NCBI GenBank assembly: GCA_036500345.1
Contig: DASYCE010000030.1
Coordinates: forward strand, 1-60,610
Reading direction: 5' to 3'
Source: Gemmatimonadales bacterium
GTDB taxonomy: Bacteria > Gemmatimonadota > Gemmatimonadetes > Gemmatimonadales > GWC2-71-9
Length of the DNA stretch: 60,610 nt
Shown in pieces: positions 26,101-33,835 of the stretch (positions within the stretch are counted from its first letter, which is position 1; each line of letters begins with the position of its first letter). Below the pieces are notes generated by a model. The model worked only from the letters and a program-made list of their open reading frames with translations. It was not told where the DNA came from and ran no database searches. The translations under genes and the position numbers were made by a program.

Positions 26101-26362
26101 GGACGCCAACGATGTGCGGATGCTGCAGCGACGCCGCCATCCTGATCTCGCGCTCGAATCGCTCGATCGAAATCCCCTGCGCCAGTTCGGGCGACAGGAC
26201 CTTGATCACGACCTTGCGGCCGAGGCGCCGCTCGTCGGCGACGAAGACGCGCGACATCCCGCCGCCGCCGATCTCCCGCTCGATCGAGTAGCTCCCCGCT
26301 ACGGTCTCGCGCAGTCGCCGCTCCAGGTCTTCAGCGGCTCCCTCCGCCGCGGCCCGGCTCAC
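23135..26362 (-). CDS. Membrane Ser/Thr protein kinase with TPR output region (kinase B)
   Basis: 1075 residues. The kinase domain has all motifs: IGGGGMSRVFVA, VVIK Lys54, HRDIKPDN with Asp146, DFG Asp163, GTPAYMAPEQ. Three TM helices follow at about 323-345, 351-371 and 421-441, then a FlgO-like domain (RIVLGDFVNRTGD) and about ten TPR-like helices. The activation loop carries an extra segment, about residues 175-191 (SSDRPEHPEGARDRP), encoded by a REP-like hairpin. The GTG start overlaps the stop of kinase A by four bases (GTGA), so the two are translationally coupled. It is a close paralogue of kinase A. Confidence 0.93.
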   Translation of the reverse strand: MSRAAAEGAAEDLERRLRETVAGSYSIEREIGGGGMSRVFVADERRLGRKVVIKVLSPELAQGISIERFEREIRMAASLQHPHIVGVLATGDVDGLPWFSMPFIEGESLRARVARGPLPIGECISILRDVARALAYAHGRNVVHRDIKPDNVMFSAGSAVVTDFGIAKAIGAARGSSDRPEHPEGARDRPTAALTSLGTSIGTPAYMAPEQAAGDPGVDARADVYAFGCTAYELLTGDSPFGGRTAQRMIAAHMTETPRLVAELRPDTPAPLADLVMRSLAKDATDRPQSGADIVRLLDAVASGSAASAPGILRGGAGAFRRALFFYGMAVIAVAVLAKAAIVGVGLPDWVFGGALVMMALGLPVILFTGYAQQVNRRLISATPTMTPGGTTLVPQAHGTMATIAVKATPYLSWSRTARGGMVAVTAFALLVAGFMAMRAAGIGPAATLLSGGTLASNDRIVLGDFVNRTGDSTLSVSLVEAFRIDLEESRSVHLVEPVEVATQLSRMGLPSSMRLTDSVTRDVAQRADAKAYITGEVTPLGRGYVIAARLVDANTGTTLLAARAVAPLPDALINTLDRMSHTLRSDIGESLRQVHRGDPLEQVVTPSMEALRLYSAALRANYAGDDDRAIPLLREAVRADTGFAMAWRKLGVLAIDDGNPAEGDSALAAAMRHLDRLTPYERYLTEGSADYYLTANGVEKSLADYRLALEVKPDDPLVLGNLGETLNNLGRFPEAESIFRRSIAAGAPWGTAWGGLIWALTHQAKWAAADSVPALLLARFGDSMRALGYQIDIARYHRDVPRVDSLLTQYATLKLTGGRLRGLETWRRYQADYHGHFRDAERAAVVHSGLIGTIGGRQNALHDLLIPAMHDALLRDNPAVARGEIHAALQRIPMDSIRPNDRPYFSFAEAAAYAGDAAAVKQFRAAQTAIRASTARSQSWNALQAIAAGQWGAAVTAASSFCDTSCTSGLWYGYLLDRAGKTDSARRVYQRFIDRPTFGFTFNELTFYPIALLRLGELYRASNDPVRARLYLDRFIDLWKSADPELQPMVRRAREALAALGDAPATSALPRQPH
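25801..25829. repeat. REP-like element embedded in the kinase B activation loop
   Basis: CCCTCG, then the hairpin GCACCC-TCC-GGGTGC (25806-25820), then TCGGGACGA. This aligns with the REP-like element at 20039-20083 apart from two short gaps of about four or five bases. It lies between the DFG and APE motifs of the kinase and is read in frame. Confidence 0.55.
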
Positions 26363-29300
26363 GGCCGCCCCGGCAGCGTCGATGTCGCGGCAACATCACC
26401 CAGCGCCGCCAATTGTCGTCGCGCCTCGGCGACGCGTGGCTGGAGTACTGGATCGGCGTTCGACCAGAGTGCGATGAACTGCTTGTAGTACTTCGCTGCG
26501 TCGAGGCGATTCCCCTGCCGCGCCGACAGCTCGGCGAGTCGTTCGGTGAATGGCGCGAGGACATACGGATCCCAGCTGAGCCGCTCGTAGGAATACCCCT
26601 CTACGACGCGCCGATAGTGCGCCATCGCGGAGTCGGTCTGACCGAGGGAGTCGAACAGCGTCGCGAGCTCGACCGACAGACAGATGTCGCATGCGTCGGC
26701 CGGGCCGTCTGGTTGCCGATCCCCGGCCCGGTAGGCGGCGATCGCTTCGGGATAGCGATGCTCGGCGCGCAGGATATCCCCCATGTCCCAGGAGCGCGCC
26801 GGCAGCTGCTCTCGTCGCTGCGCGGTATCCTCGCGGTCCGCGTCATATCGCGCCAGCCACGTCCGCGCCTTGTCGGGTCGTCCGGCCGCGGCATAGGTGT
26901 GTACGATGTCGCCGTACGGACGGCGCCCTTCCGTCCGGCTCCGGATGTCATACTGCGCGAGGGCGCTGTCGAGTTGCTGCTCGACGTCATGCGCCCGTCC
27001 CTCAAACTCGCTACGGACACTGGCGTCCGCGGCACTGGTCGCCCAGTTGAGCCGGATCGATGGCGTCGCAACCGCGTCGGGTGTCCGCGCGCCGTAGTAC
27101 GACTTGCGCCACTCGGCGATGTGGCCGTCGCGGAGCGCCAGGTTCTGGTGCAGGGTCCGAGCCCACGTCCGATCGGAATCGCCGTGTGCGAGCACGCTGT
27201 CGACCGCCGTTCGATACGCGGGGGTATCGCCGCGCAGGTAGAGAATTTCGATATGGCGCCGGGCGAGTGAGCGTTCCTTCGGAAACCGGGTGAGTCCGAC
27301 GGCGATGACCGAGTCCGCTTCCGCGAGACGGTGCGCCCGCATCAGCTCGTCGACCAGGTTGATATACAACGGCCGGAAGCAGCCGGGGCAGGCGCGTTCC
27401 TGAGCGTACAGCAATGCCACCGCACCAGCGAAGTCGCGTCGGGTACCCAGGAGCATCCCGAGATTGTTTCCCGGTCCAGCGGTGTCGCCACGCCGCAACA
27501 TCGACTCGAACGCGTCGGCGGCCTTGGCGCGATCGTGGCCGGCGTAGCTCCAATAGCTCCCCTCGACCATGTCGCGCTCGGAGCCGTGCAGACGTTCGCG
27601 AAAGCGGTACGCCTGCGTGATGGCTGAATCCCGGAGGGGAGTGAGGGCCGCGATGCGGCTCGCGACGACGGCCATCTCACGCCACGCCATGGCGAAGGTC
27701 GAATCGATCGCCACCGCCTGGCGCAGCACCGCGATCGCCTCGGGATACTTCCGCTCGAGCTCATACAGGCGTTCGCCGGCCGTGTACTTGCGCAGTGCGT
27801 CGAGCGACGACGTCGTTGCGTCGTTGAGCGACTCCGTCGCGCGGACACTCCTGAGCGATTCACCGACCTTCCCGCGCAACGAACGCGACAACTTGTCGAT
27901 GGCGACGATCAGCCCCTGCGGGTCGCGCGCCGTTTCGCGGAACGACGCCAGTTCCTTCGCCGAATCAGCGGTGACCATTCGGAGGGTCACGATGAAGCCC
28001 GAGGCGCCGAGGCCGGTCAATTCGCCGGTCACCAGCACGTTGATCCGGTTGCGGATCGCCAGCACGCGCGCGACCTCGAAGGTCACCGGCGCGTTGGGTG
28101 GCTGCTGCATCCGTTGGAGCGCGGCCGCGATCGCGACCGGCGACGTGAGCGTGATCGCAGATGAAGACGCCAGCGTCGCCCGGGTCGCGTCGCCGAGTAC
28201 CCGACCGAGCGAGGTGTCGGCGTTGGTCACGGCGAAATCAGTGACGAGCACCTCCTGGCGGCCGTGCAGCGATCCTGCGGCGAGGAGTGAACCGAACGGT
28301 CCGATCCCTGTGGCGCGCATGGTCATGAATCCGGCCACGGTCAATGCGAACGCCACGACGGCGACGATTCCTCCGCGCGCGGTGCGCCGCCAGCTGACGT
28401 GCGGGGTCGCGTGGAGCGCAATCGTCGCGAGGGTCCCCTCGGGAGCGGCGACCTGCGGTGTACCGCCCGGCGTCAATGTGGGTGTCGCGGTGAACAACCG
28501 CTGGTTGACGCGCTGGACGTAGCCGGTGAAGAGGATGACCGGCAATCCGAGCAGCATCACGATCGCCGCGCCCGGCACCACCCAGTCGGGGAGTCCGATG
28601 GTGATCGTGAGCGCCTTCGCCGCACCGATCACCGCGACGCATGCGACGACGTACCAGGCCATCGCCCGGCGAAAGATCGCGGCCCCCCCGAGGAGGAGCG
28701 CCGGCATCACGCTGTTGCTGCCGCTGGTGATGGTGTCGAGGGTGCGAGCGATTTCCGCCGCCGACACCGGTCGCGCACCCGGATCCTTCGCGAGTGAGCG
28801 CATCACGAGGTCTGCGAGCATTGGCGGCGTGTCGGGCCGCAATTGCCGGATCGGGCGCGGCGCTTCGGCCATGTGCGCCGCGAGCATCGCCTGCGGTGAG
28901 CGTCCGCTGAACGGCGAGTTGCCGCTGAGCAATTCATACGCGGTGCAGCCGAAGGCGTAGATGTCCGCGCGAGCATCGACATTCGGATCACCAGCCGCCT
29001 GCTCCGGTGCCATGTAGGCCGGGGTGCCGATCGAGGTGCCGAGGGAGGTGAGTGCGGCGGTTGGGCGGTCCCCCGCACCGACCGGGTGCTCGGGACGATC
29101 GGCACCGCCACGGGCGGCGCCGATCGCCTTGGCGATTCCGAAATCGGTGACCACCGCGGAGCCGGCCGAAAACATCACGTTGTCGGGCTTGATGTCGCGG
29201 TGCACCACGTCGCGGCTGTGGGCATAGGCGAGGGCGCGCGCCACGTCGCGCAGGATCGAGATGCATTCGCCGATCGGCAGCGCTCCGCGAGCGGTCCGTG

Positions 29301-29607
29301 CGCGCAGTGATTCTCCGTCGATGAACGGCATCGTGAACCACGGGAGCCCCGCCACTTCGCCGGTCGCCAGGACCGGGACGATGTGCGCATGCTGCAGCGA
29401 CGCCGCGAGTCGGATCTCTCGCTGGAAGCGTTCGATCGAGATCCCCTGCGCGAGGTCGGGGGCCAGCACCTTCACCACCACCCGGCGACCGAGCCGGATC
29501 TCTTCGGCGACGAAGACCCGGGACATTCCGCCGCCGCTGAGTTCTCGCTCGATGACATGGGTGGCGAGGAGCGCGTCTTCGAGTTGGGTGCGGAGATCCG
29601 ATTCCAT
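26359..29607 (-). CDS. Membrane Ser/Thr protein kinase with TPR output region (kinase A)
   Basis: 1082 residues, first gene of the five-gene minus-strand operon. The kinase core is intact: LSGGGMSRVFVA, VVVK Lys46, HRDIKPDN with Asp138, DFG Asp155, GTPAYMAPEQ. Three TM helices include the conserved LPDWVVPGAAIVMLLGLPVI segment shared with kinase B. A FlgO-like region and TPR helices follow. The activation loop carries the same extra segment as kinase B (GGADRPEHPVGAGDRPTAAL), encoded by a decayed REP-like hairpin at 29075-29089. The upstream region is shared with the divergent BTAD regulator. Confidence 0.93.
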   Translation of the reverse strand: MESDLRTQLEDALLATHVIERELSGGGMSRVFVAEEIRLGRRVVVKVLAPDLAQGISIERFQREIRLAASLQHAHIVPVLATGEVAGLPWFTMPFIDGESLRARTARGALPIGECISILRDVARALAYAHSRDVVHRDIKPDNVMFSAGSAVVTDFGIAKAIGAARGGADRPEHPVGAGDRPTAALTSLGTSIGTPAYMAPEQAAGDPNVDARADIYAFGCTAYELLSGNSPFSGRSPQAMLAAHMAEAPRPIRQLRPDTPPMLADLVMRSLAKDPGARPVSAAEIARTLDTITSGSNSVMPALLLGGAAIFRRAMAWYVVACVAVIGAAKALTITIGLPDWVVPGAAIVMLLGLPVILFTGYVQRVNQRLFTATPTLTPGGTPQVAAPEGTLATIALHATPHVSWRRTARGGIVAVVAFALTVAGFMTMRATGIGPFGSLLAAGSLHGRQEVLVTDFAVTNADTSLGRVLGDATRATLASSSAITLTSPVAIAAALQRMQQPPNAPVTFEVARVLAIRNRINVLVTGELTGLGASGFIVTLRMVTADSAKELASFRETARDPQGLIVAIDKLSRSLRGKVGESLRSVRATESLNDATTSSLDALRKYTAGERLYELERKYPEAIAVLRQAVAIDSTFAMAWREMAVVASRIAALTPLRDSAITQAYRFRERLHGSERDMVEGSYWSYAGHDRAKAADAFESMLRRGDTAGPGNNLGMLLGTRRDFAGAVALLYAQERACPGCFRPLYINLVDELMRAHRLAEADSVIAVGLTRFPKERSLARRHIEILYLRGDTPAYRTAVDSVLAHGDSDRTWARTLHQNLALRDGHIAEWRKSYYGARTPDAVATPSIRLNWATSAADASVRSEFEGRAHDVEQQLDSALAQYDIRSRTEGRRPYGDIVHTYAAAGRPDKARTWLARYDADREDTAQRREQLPARSWDMGDILRAEHRYPEAIAAYRAGDRQPDGPADACDICLSVELATLFDSLGQTDSAMAHYRRVVEGYSYERLSWDPYVLAPFTERLAELSARQGNRLDAAKYYKQFIALWSNADPVLQPRVAEARRQLAALGDVAATSTLPGRP
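29075..29089. repeat. Decayed REP-like hairpin in the kinase A activation loop
   Basis: GCACCGACCGGGTGC keeps the GCACC/GGGTGC arms of the element in kinase B with a mismatch near the centre, flanked by CGGGACGATCGG as in kinase B. It is the same insertion inherited through duplication. Confidence 0.5.
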
Positions 29608-29690
29608 GATGCCCCGTTCGCGGAGTGGGCGCTGAAATGGCTGGCCGTCGAGGTTGCGCGGGGAATATCAATTCGACGTCGGACGTTGCT

Positions 29691-29707
29691 CTTAACGCGG
29701 CCTTAAC
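29691..29707. promoter_or_regulatory. Direct repeat CTTAAC, 11-bp period, in the divergent kinase/BTAD region
   Basis: CTTAAC at 29691-29696 and again at 29702-29707, exactly 11 bp apart. SARP/BTAD activators are known to bind direct repeats with about 11-bp period near their promoters. The position here, about 25 bases before the TATATT box, is not the classical one, so this is only a candidate site. Confidence 0.3.
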
Positions 29708-29732
29708 TCCCCCCGCGGCAACGGTTTGGCGG

Positions 29733-29738
29733 TATATT
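29733..29738 (+). promoter_or_regulatory. -10 box of the BTAD regulator; probable leaderless mRNA
   Basis: TATATT ends eight bases before the ATG at 29747, so transcription would begin at or beside the start codon. No Shine-Dalgarno is present, consistent with a leaderless transcript. No clear -35 box is seen. Confidence 0.5.
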
Positions 29739-29746
29739 CGCGCCAG

Positions 29747-32539
29747 ATGTCCCGTCCCACCGTTCGGCTCCTTGGCGGTCCGACATTGTTTGACGGGGCG
29801 GGACTTCCCATGGCGGGAGCTCCGGCCCAGCGCCACCGCGTCGCCCTGCTCGCCCAGCTGGCGGTCGCGTTCCCCGGCACGATCTCGCGCGACCGCGTCA
29901 TCGGACTCCTCTGGCCCGATCGCGGCACCGCCGCCGCCCGGAATCTTCTCAACGTCTCGCTCGCCGTCCTCCGCCAGGCATTCGGCTCCGAATTGATCAT
30001 CACCGCCGGCGACGACCTCCGCCTCGACGCCGGGGTGATCGATATCGACCTGCATGAGTTCGAGCGGGCCATCGATGAAGAGCGGCTGGAGGATGCGCTC
30101 CGCGTGTACCGCGGCGCGTTTCTCGAGGGATTCTTCCTCGACGATTCCGTCGAGTTCGAGCGCTGGGTCGAGTCGCAGCGGATCCGGCTGGCGCGCCGCT
30201 ACGTCGATGCGCTCACGGTCCTCGCCGAACGCACCGAGAAGACCGGCGACGTGCACCGTGCCGTTGGCTGGTGGCGCGCGCTCGCGCACGCCGAGCCGAC
30301 CAGCCCCGAGGCGGTGTTGCGGCTCTTCGACGCGCTGGTGGCCGTGGGCGACGTGAGCGGGGCGCTTGCCGCAGAGGAAACCCATTCCGCCCACATGCGC
30401 GCGGAGGTCGGCATCGAGCCCGATCCCCGGATACTGGCTCGGGCGCAGGCGCTGCGGATGTCGCTGGTCCGTCCGGGCCGCCCCGAGGCGATGCCTCGCG
30501 TCGCGCCGATGCCATCCGGACAGCCAGCACCTGCTGCCGTCGGAGTTCGGAGGTTGACTCGCCCGCGACTGGTCGCAGCGGCGGCGCTATTGATCCTCGC
30601 AGGTGGCGGCGCCGTGTGGGTTCGTTCGCGACCGGTGCACCGGGCCGGTGATCCCGATCTCGTTGCGGCGATCATCCCGGTTGCCGGGGGGGCGGGAGGC
30701 ACCAACGATGAACTCGCCGCCGGATTCGACGATCTGCTTGCGCTCAACCTCGATCAAGTCGACGGTGTGCGCATCGCGAGCGCGGCGCGAAGCACCCTGT
30801 TGCGCGATGTCGGGGTACCGCCCGCGCAGGTCGCCCGCGCGCTCCATGCATCGGTGGCGATTACCGGCCGGTTGATCGCCGACTCGGCCACGATGACGGT
30901 GACGCTGTCGCTGACCGACTCGACCGGTCAGCTCCTTGGCACTGTGTCGGCGACCGAGCCGCGCCGCGCCGACCTCCTCAGTGCGCTGGTCGACGGGGCA
31001 AGCGTGCAGGTCATGCGACTCCTCTGGGGACGGCGATGGCAAGTGCCGGCACCGCGAGTTGCCGCCATCAGCACCACGTCGATGCCTGCGCTCCGCGCCT
31101 TCCTCGCCGGAGAACGGCAGTTCCGGATTTCACACTGGGATTCCGCTGCGACGCACTATCAGGACGCGGCGGACCTCGATTCGACGTTCGCGCTGGCGTA
31201 CTTCCGCCTCGGCGAAGTCGACGGCTGGCGAAGCAAAGTCACCGGCACCACGATCGCGGAACACCTGCAACACGCGGTCCGCCTCATCGACCGGTTACCG
31301 CCGCGTGAAGCGATGCTGCTCCGGTACCGGGTGCTGTTCGCGCACTATGACGTGCGCGCGGTCGCGGCTGCCGCGGACCTTGCAGCGCGATATCCTGACG
31401 ACGCGGATGCACAGCTCGCCCTGGCAGATGTGTGGTGGCACGTCGGGATCATCGCACCGCCGTCGCCCGACGCGCTCGTGATGCAGTGGCACCGGGCCGT
31501 GGCGACCGATCCGGTGTCGCTCCGGCCGCTGGTTCATTCGATCGAGATCGCACAGGCGCTGCACCGTGGTTCATGGTACGACTCATTGGTCGTGTTGCAG
31601 TCCGCGCGCGGCGGCGATCCACTGACGACACGTCAGCGCGCCGAGTCGCTGGCGCTCTGGTCGCCACTGGCGACGGTGCGCGATTCGCTTCTGGCGCACC
31701 GCCATGACGTGGCGGCCCGTGGTGCTCATCCATTGGCGTACTACGGTGGTGCGGCGCTTCTCGGTCGCTGCGCCGCCGATGCCGCGTGCGGTGACACCGG
31801 TGTCACGACGCTCACCGCGCTGGGGTTCACGCTTGACCTGGATGAACTTCGCGGCACGCTGGCCGGCCTGGCGGGTGAGGTGAACGGCGACGAGCCGTTC
31901 AACCTGACCCGTCGACTGGTGACCTTGGCTGGCGTTGATGCACGCGCCGCCGATATTGCTGCCGCGCTGACCCGGCGATTCACGCGTGACTCCGAGCAGT
32001 CCTGGCGTTCACGCATCGCGCTGGCGGAACTCGCACTGGTCCGCCGCGATACCGTCGCCGCACACCGCGCGCTCGATGCGGCGGCGATGATTCTCCGTGG
32101 AGACTCGTCAACCTGGGGGCCGTTCGGCGGTATCTATTCTCCGCCGCTTACCCGGGCGATGACAGGATGGATCCGGATTGTCGCCGGTGACACTGCAACC
32201 GGAATCCGGGTGATGGACTCGTCGATCCAGGCGGCAGGATTTGTCAGCGAAGCGCATCAGGAGGGGCAGGCGATGAGCAACGAGCTGGCGATCGCGATGG
32301 CGGCGTTCGGTCCCACCCGCGCCGACGGGATTACGAGGCTCCGCTGGATCACGGCGATCTCCGATGGGAACAGGCCCGAACTGCACTGGTATCTCGCGCG
32401 GGCGCTTGACGCCGGCGGCGATACCAATGCCGCGAGCGCCGAATACCGGCTGTTTGCGACGCTCTGGCACGATGCCGACGCGGTGTTGCAGCCGCTGGTG
32501 ACCGAAGCGCGCCAACGGTCGGCAGCGCCCAGGCAGTGA
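29747..32539 (+). CDS. BTAD-TPR transcriptional regulator-like membrane protein
   Basis: 930 residues. The N-terminus has a compact winged-helix-like segment (VRLLGGPTLFDG...ISRDRVIGLLWPDRGTAAARNLLNVSLAVLR) followed by a bacterial transcriptional activation (BTAD) TPR domain (DLHEFERAI to ALAAEETHSAHMRAEVGIEPDP), as in SARP-like proteins. A TM helix lies near 275-291, followed by a FlgO-like domain and further TPRs like those of the kinases across the divergent promoter. It may therefore be a one-component membrane regulator of the kinase operon. The frame extends seven codons upstream, but ATG 29747 fits the TATATT box. Confidence 0.88.
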   Translation: MSRPTVRLLGGPTLFDGAGLPMAGAPAQRHRVALLAQLAVAFPGTISRDRVIGLLWPDRGTAAARNLLNVSLAVLRQAFGSELIITAGDDLRLDAGVIDIDLHEFERAIDEERLEDALRVYRGAFLEGFFLDDSVEFERWVESQRIRLARRYVDALTVLAERTEKTGDVHRAVGWWRALAHAEPTSPEAVLRLFDALVAVGDVSGALAAEETHSAHMRAEVGIEPDPRILARAQALRMSLVRPGRPEAMPRVAPMPSGQPAPAAVGVRRLTRPRLVAAAALLILAGGGAVWVRSRPVHRAGDPDLVAAIIPVAGGAGGTNDELAAGFDDLLALNLDQVDGVRIASAARSTLLRDVGVPPAQVARALHASVAITGRLIADSATMTVTLSLTDSTGQLLGTVSATEPRRADLLSALVDGASVQVMRLLWGRRWQVPAPRVAAISTTSMPALRAFLAGERQFRISHWDSAATHYQDAADLDSTFALAYFRLGEVDGWRSKVTGTTIAEHLQHAVRLIDRLPPREAMLLRYRVLFAHYDVRAVAAAADLAARYPDDADAQLALADVWWHVGIIAPPSPDALVMQWHRAVATDPVSLRPLVHSIEIAQALHRGSWYDSLVVLQSARGGDPLTTRQRAESLALWSPLATVRDSLLAHRHDVAARGAHPLAYYGGAALLGRCAADAACGDTGVTTLTALGFTLDLDELRGTLAGLAGEVNGDEPFNLTRRLVTLAGVDARAADIAAALTRRFTRDSEQSWRSRIALAELALVRRDTVAAHRALDAAAMILRGDSSTWGPFGGIYSPPLTRAMTGWIRIVAGDTATGIRVMDSSIQAAGFVSEAHQEGQAMSNELAIAMAAFGPTRADGITRLRWITAISDGNRPELHWYLARALDAGGDTNAASAEYRLFATLWHDADAVLQPLVTEARQRSAAPRQ

Positions 32540-32847
32540 ACGAACGATCTGGAACGCTCCTGCCTTCGGTCATCGCCGCGCGCATCATCGCCGCCGTTGC
32601 GGACCTGGCGCAACTCGTCTTTCTCCCGCTCTTCGCCGAAGGTGTCGCGTCGCCGGTCAATGACGCCCTCGACGTCGTCGTCGGAGCGATCATGATCTGG
32701 CTGCTGGGCTGGCATCTCGCATTTCTGCCGGCGTTCGTCGTCGAGGCGCTTCCGTTCGGCGACTTGGCGCCTTCGTGGACCCTCGCCGTGTTCCTCGTCA
32801 CGCGATCGAAACTTCCTGCGATTCGAGCGGAGCGACCATCTCGATGA
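32536..32847 (+). CDS. Small hydrophobic membrane protein
   Basis: 103 residues starting at a GTG that overlaps the BTAD gene stop (GTGA), so translation is coupled. Two or three TM segments are likely (IAARIIAAVADLAQLVFLPL; ALDVVVGAIMIWLLGWHLAF), and the C-terminus is basic (VTRSKLPAIRAERPSR). It resembles uncharacterised small membrane proteins. Its coupling to the BTAD protein suggests a role at the same membrane complex, which is inference. Confidence 0.75.
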   Translation: MNERSGTLLPSVIAARIIAAVADLAQLVFLPLFAEGVASPVNDALDVVVGAIMIWLLGWHLAFLPAFVVEALPFGDLAPSWTLAVFLVTRSKLPAIRAERPSR

Positions 32848-32946
32848 CGCGCCTTCGCCACGAATAACTGCGCCGGATTCCTCCTGGATGATCGATCCCA
32901 CGAGGGAGCACCCCCGAGAACGGCAAGCGTTTACACCACGCGCCAT

Positions 32947-32972
32947 CACCTAGGGGTGCCTAGGTGTTTACC
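32947..32972. promoter_or_regulatory. Operator-like palindrome with CCTAGGTGTTTACC half-site
   Basis: CACCTAGG-GGTG-CCTAGGTG (32947-32966) is a perfect 8-bp inverted repeat; its right arm continues into CCTAGGTGTTTACC (32959-32972). The latter matches 13 of 14 bases of a minus-strand motif at 37703-37716. It is the main signal in the 334-base gap between 32848 and the lipoprotein start; no other gene is evident in that gap. Confidence 0.6.
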
Positions 32973-33181
32973 GCGGTGTGGAATCAGCGTATCGGCGATA
33001 CGTTGATCCGCTCAGGAATGCCTCCGAGACAGACCCAGAGGAAGCTTGGTTGATCGTTGACCCGATCGATGCCGGGACGTCCATACCCGTCACGGCCACG
33101 CCTGCCACCTGCGCCCCTGCCCCCGGGGCGGAAAAGCTCATCACCGGTGAGCAAATCAGGACTGTGCGTGACCGTGGCGGA

Positions 33182-33835
33182 GTGGACTGGCACCGTCAAT
33201 CCGGCCTGCGATGCGTCGTTGGCGTGGCCGTGGTGCTCGCCGGATGCAGACCGTCAATCGCCGACTTCCAGGCGCGTCCGCTTCGGATCTGCCCGGAGAC
33301 CCGCGGCGAGTTCCGTTGGCGGATCACGGGACACGGGATGCTCACCGCCGATACTGCGGCGTTCACACCCAGAGCGGTGGCGTCGCACGACTCGATGCCA
33401 TTCACCGCGACGCAAACCACGGTGTACACCCTCACCGTCACCCGCTGGATGAGGAGTCCGACCTTCGCGCGCCAGGAAGTCCGGATGCTGTACCCTGACT
33501 CTCCCGAAGAGCTCGTCATGCCAACCCGACCCCTCGGCGCCGACAGCGTGATTGCTCGCGACAGCACCGAGACTGGGCAATGGGACCCGCAGGCGGCGAT
33601 TGCCGGCGTGGTGAACACGTCCGGCCGCGCGCTTCGCATCTCCCACGCCGGGAGGAGCTTCACCGTCGATACCGGGGCCGCGCCCGCCCAGACCTTCAAC
33701 GGCACCACACGTGGTGGAATCTGGGAGCTGAAGGCGGCGCTGCAAGCCGGCGAGGTCCTGGGCAATCCGCAACACGCTCCGCCCTCGGCGCTGTCGATCG
33801 ACGTGACGTTGTCGTGCGGGGGAGGTGGCGCATGA
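33182..33835 (+). CDS. Putative lipoprotein preceding a phosphoesterase
   Basis: 217 residues from a GTG at 33182; the frame is open from 32978 and the start is uncertain because no candidate has a good Shine-Dalgarno. A hydrophobic signal (LRCVVGVAVVLAGC) with an LAGC lipobox is followed by beta-rich sequence: ETRGEFRWRITGHGM, TATQTTVYTLTVTRWM, and a C-terminal sandwich-like part (VVNTSGRALRISHAGRSFTV). Its stop overlaps the phosphoesterase start (ATGA), so the two are translationally coupled. Function unknown. Confidence 0.65.
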   Translation: MDWHRQSGLRCVVGVAVVLAGCRPSIADFQARPLRICPETRGEFRWRITGHGMLTADTAAFTPRAVASHDSMPFTATQTTVYTLTVTRWMRSPTFARQEVRMLYPDSPEELVMPTRPLGADSVIARDSTETGQWDPQAAIAGVVNTSGRALRISHAGRSFTVDTGAAPAQTFNGTTRGGIWELKAALQAGEVLGNPQHAPPSALSIDVTLSCGGGGA

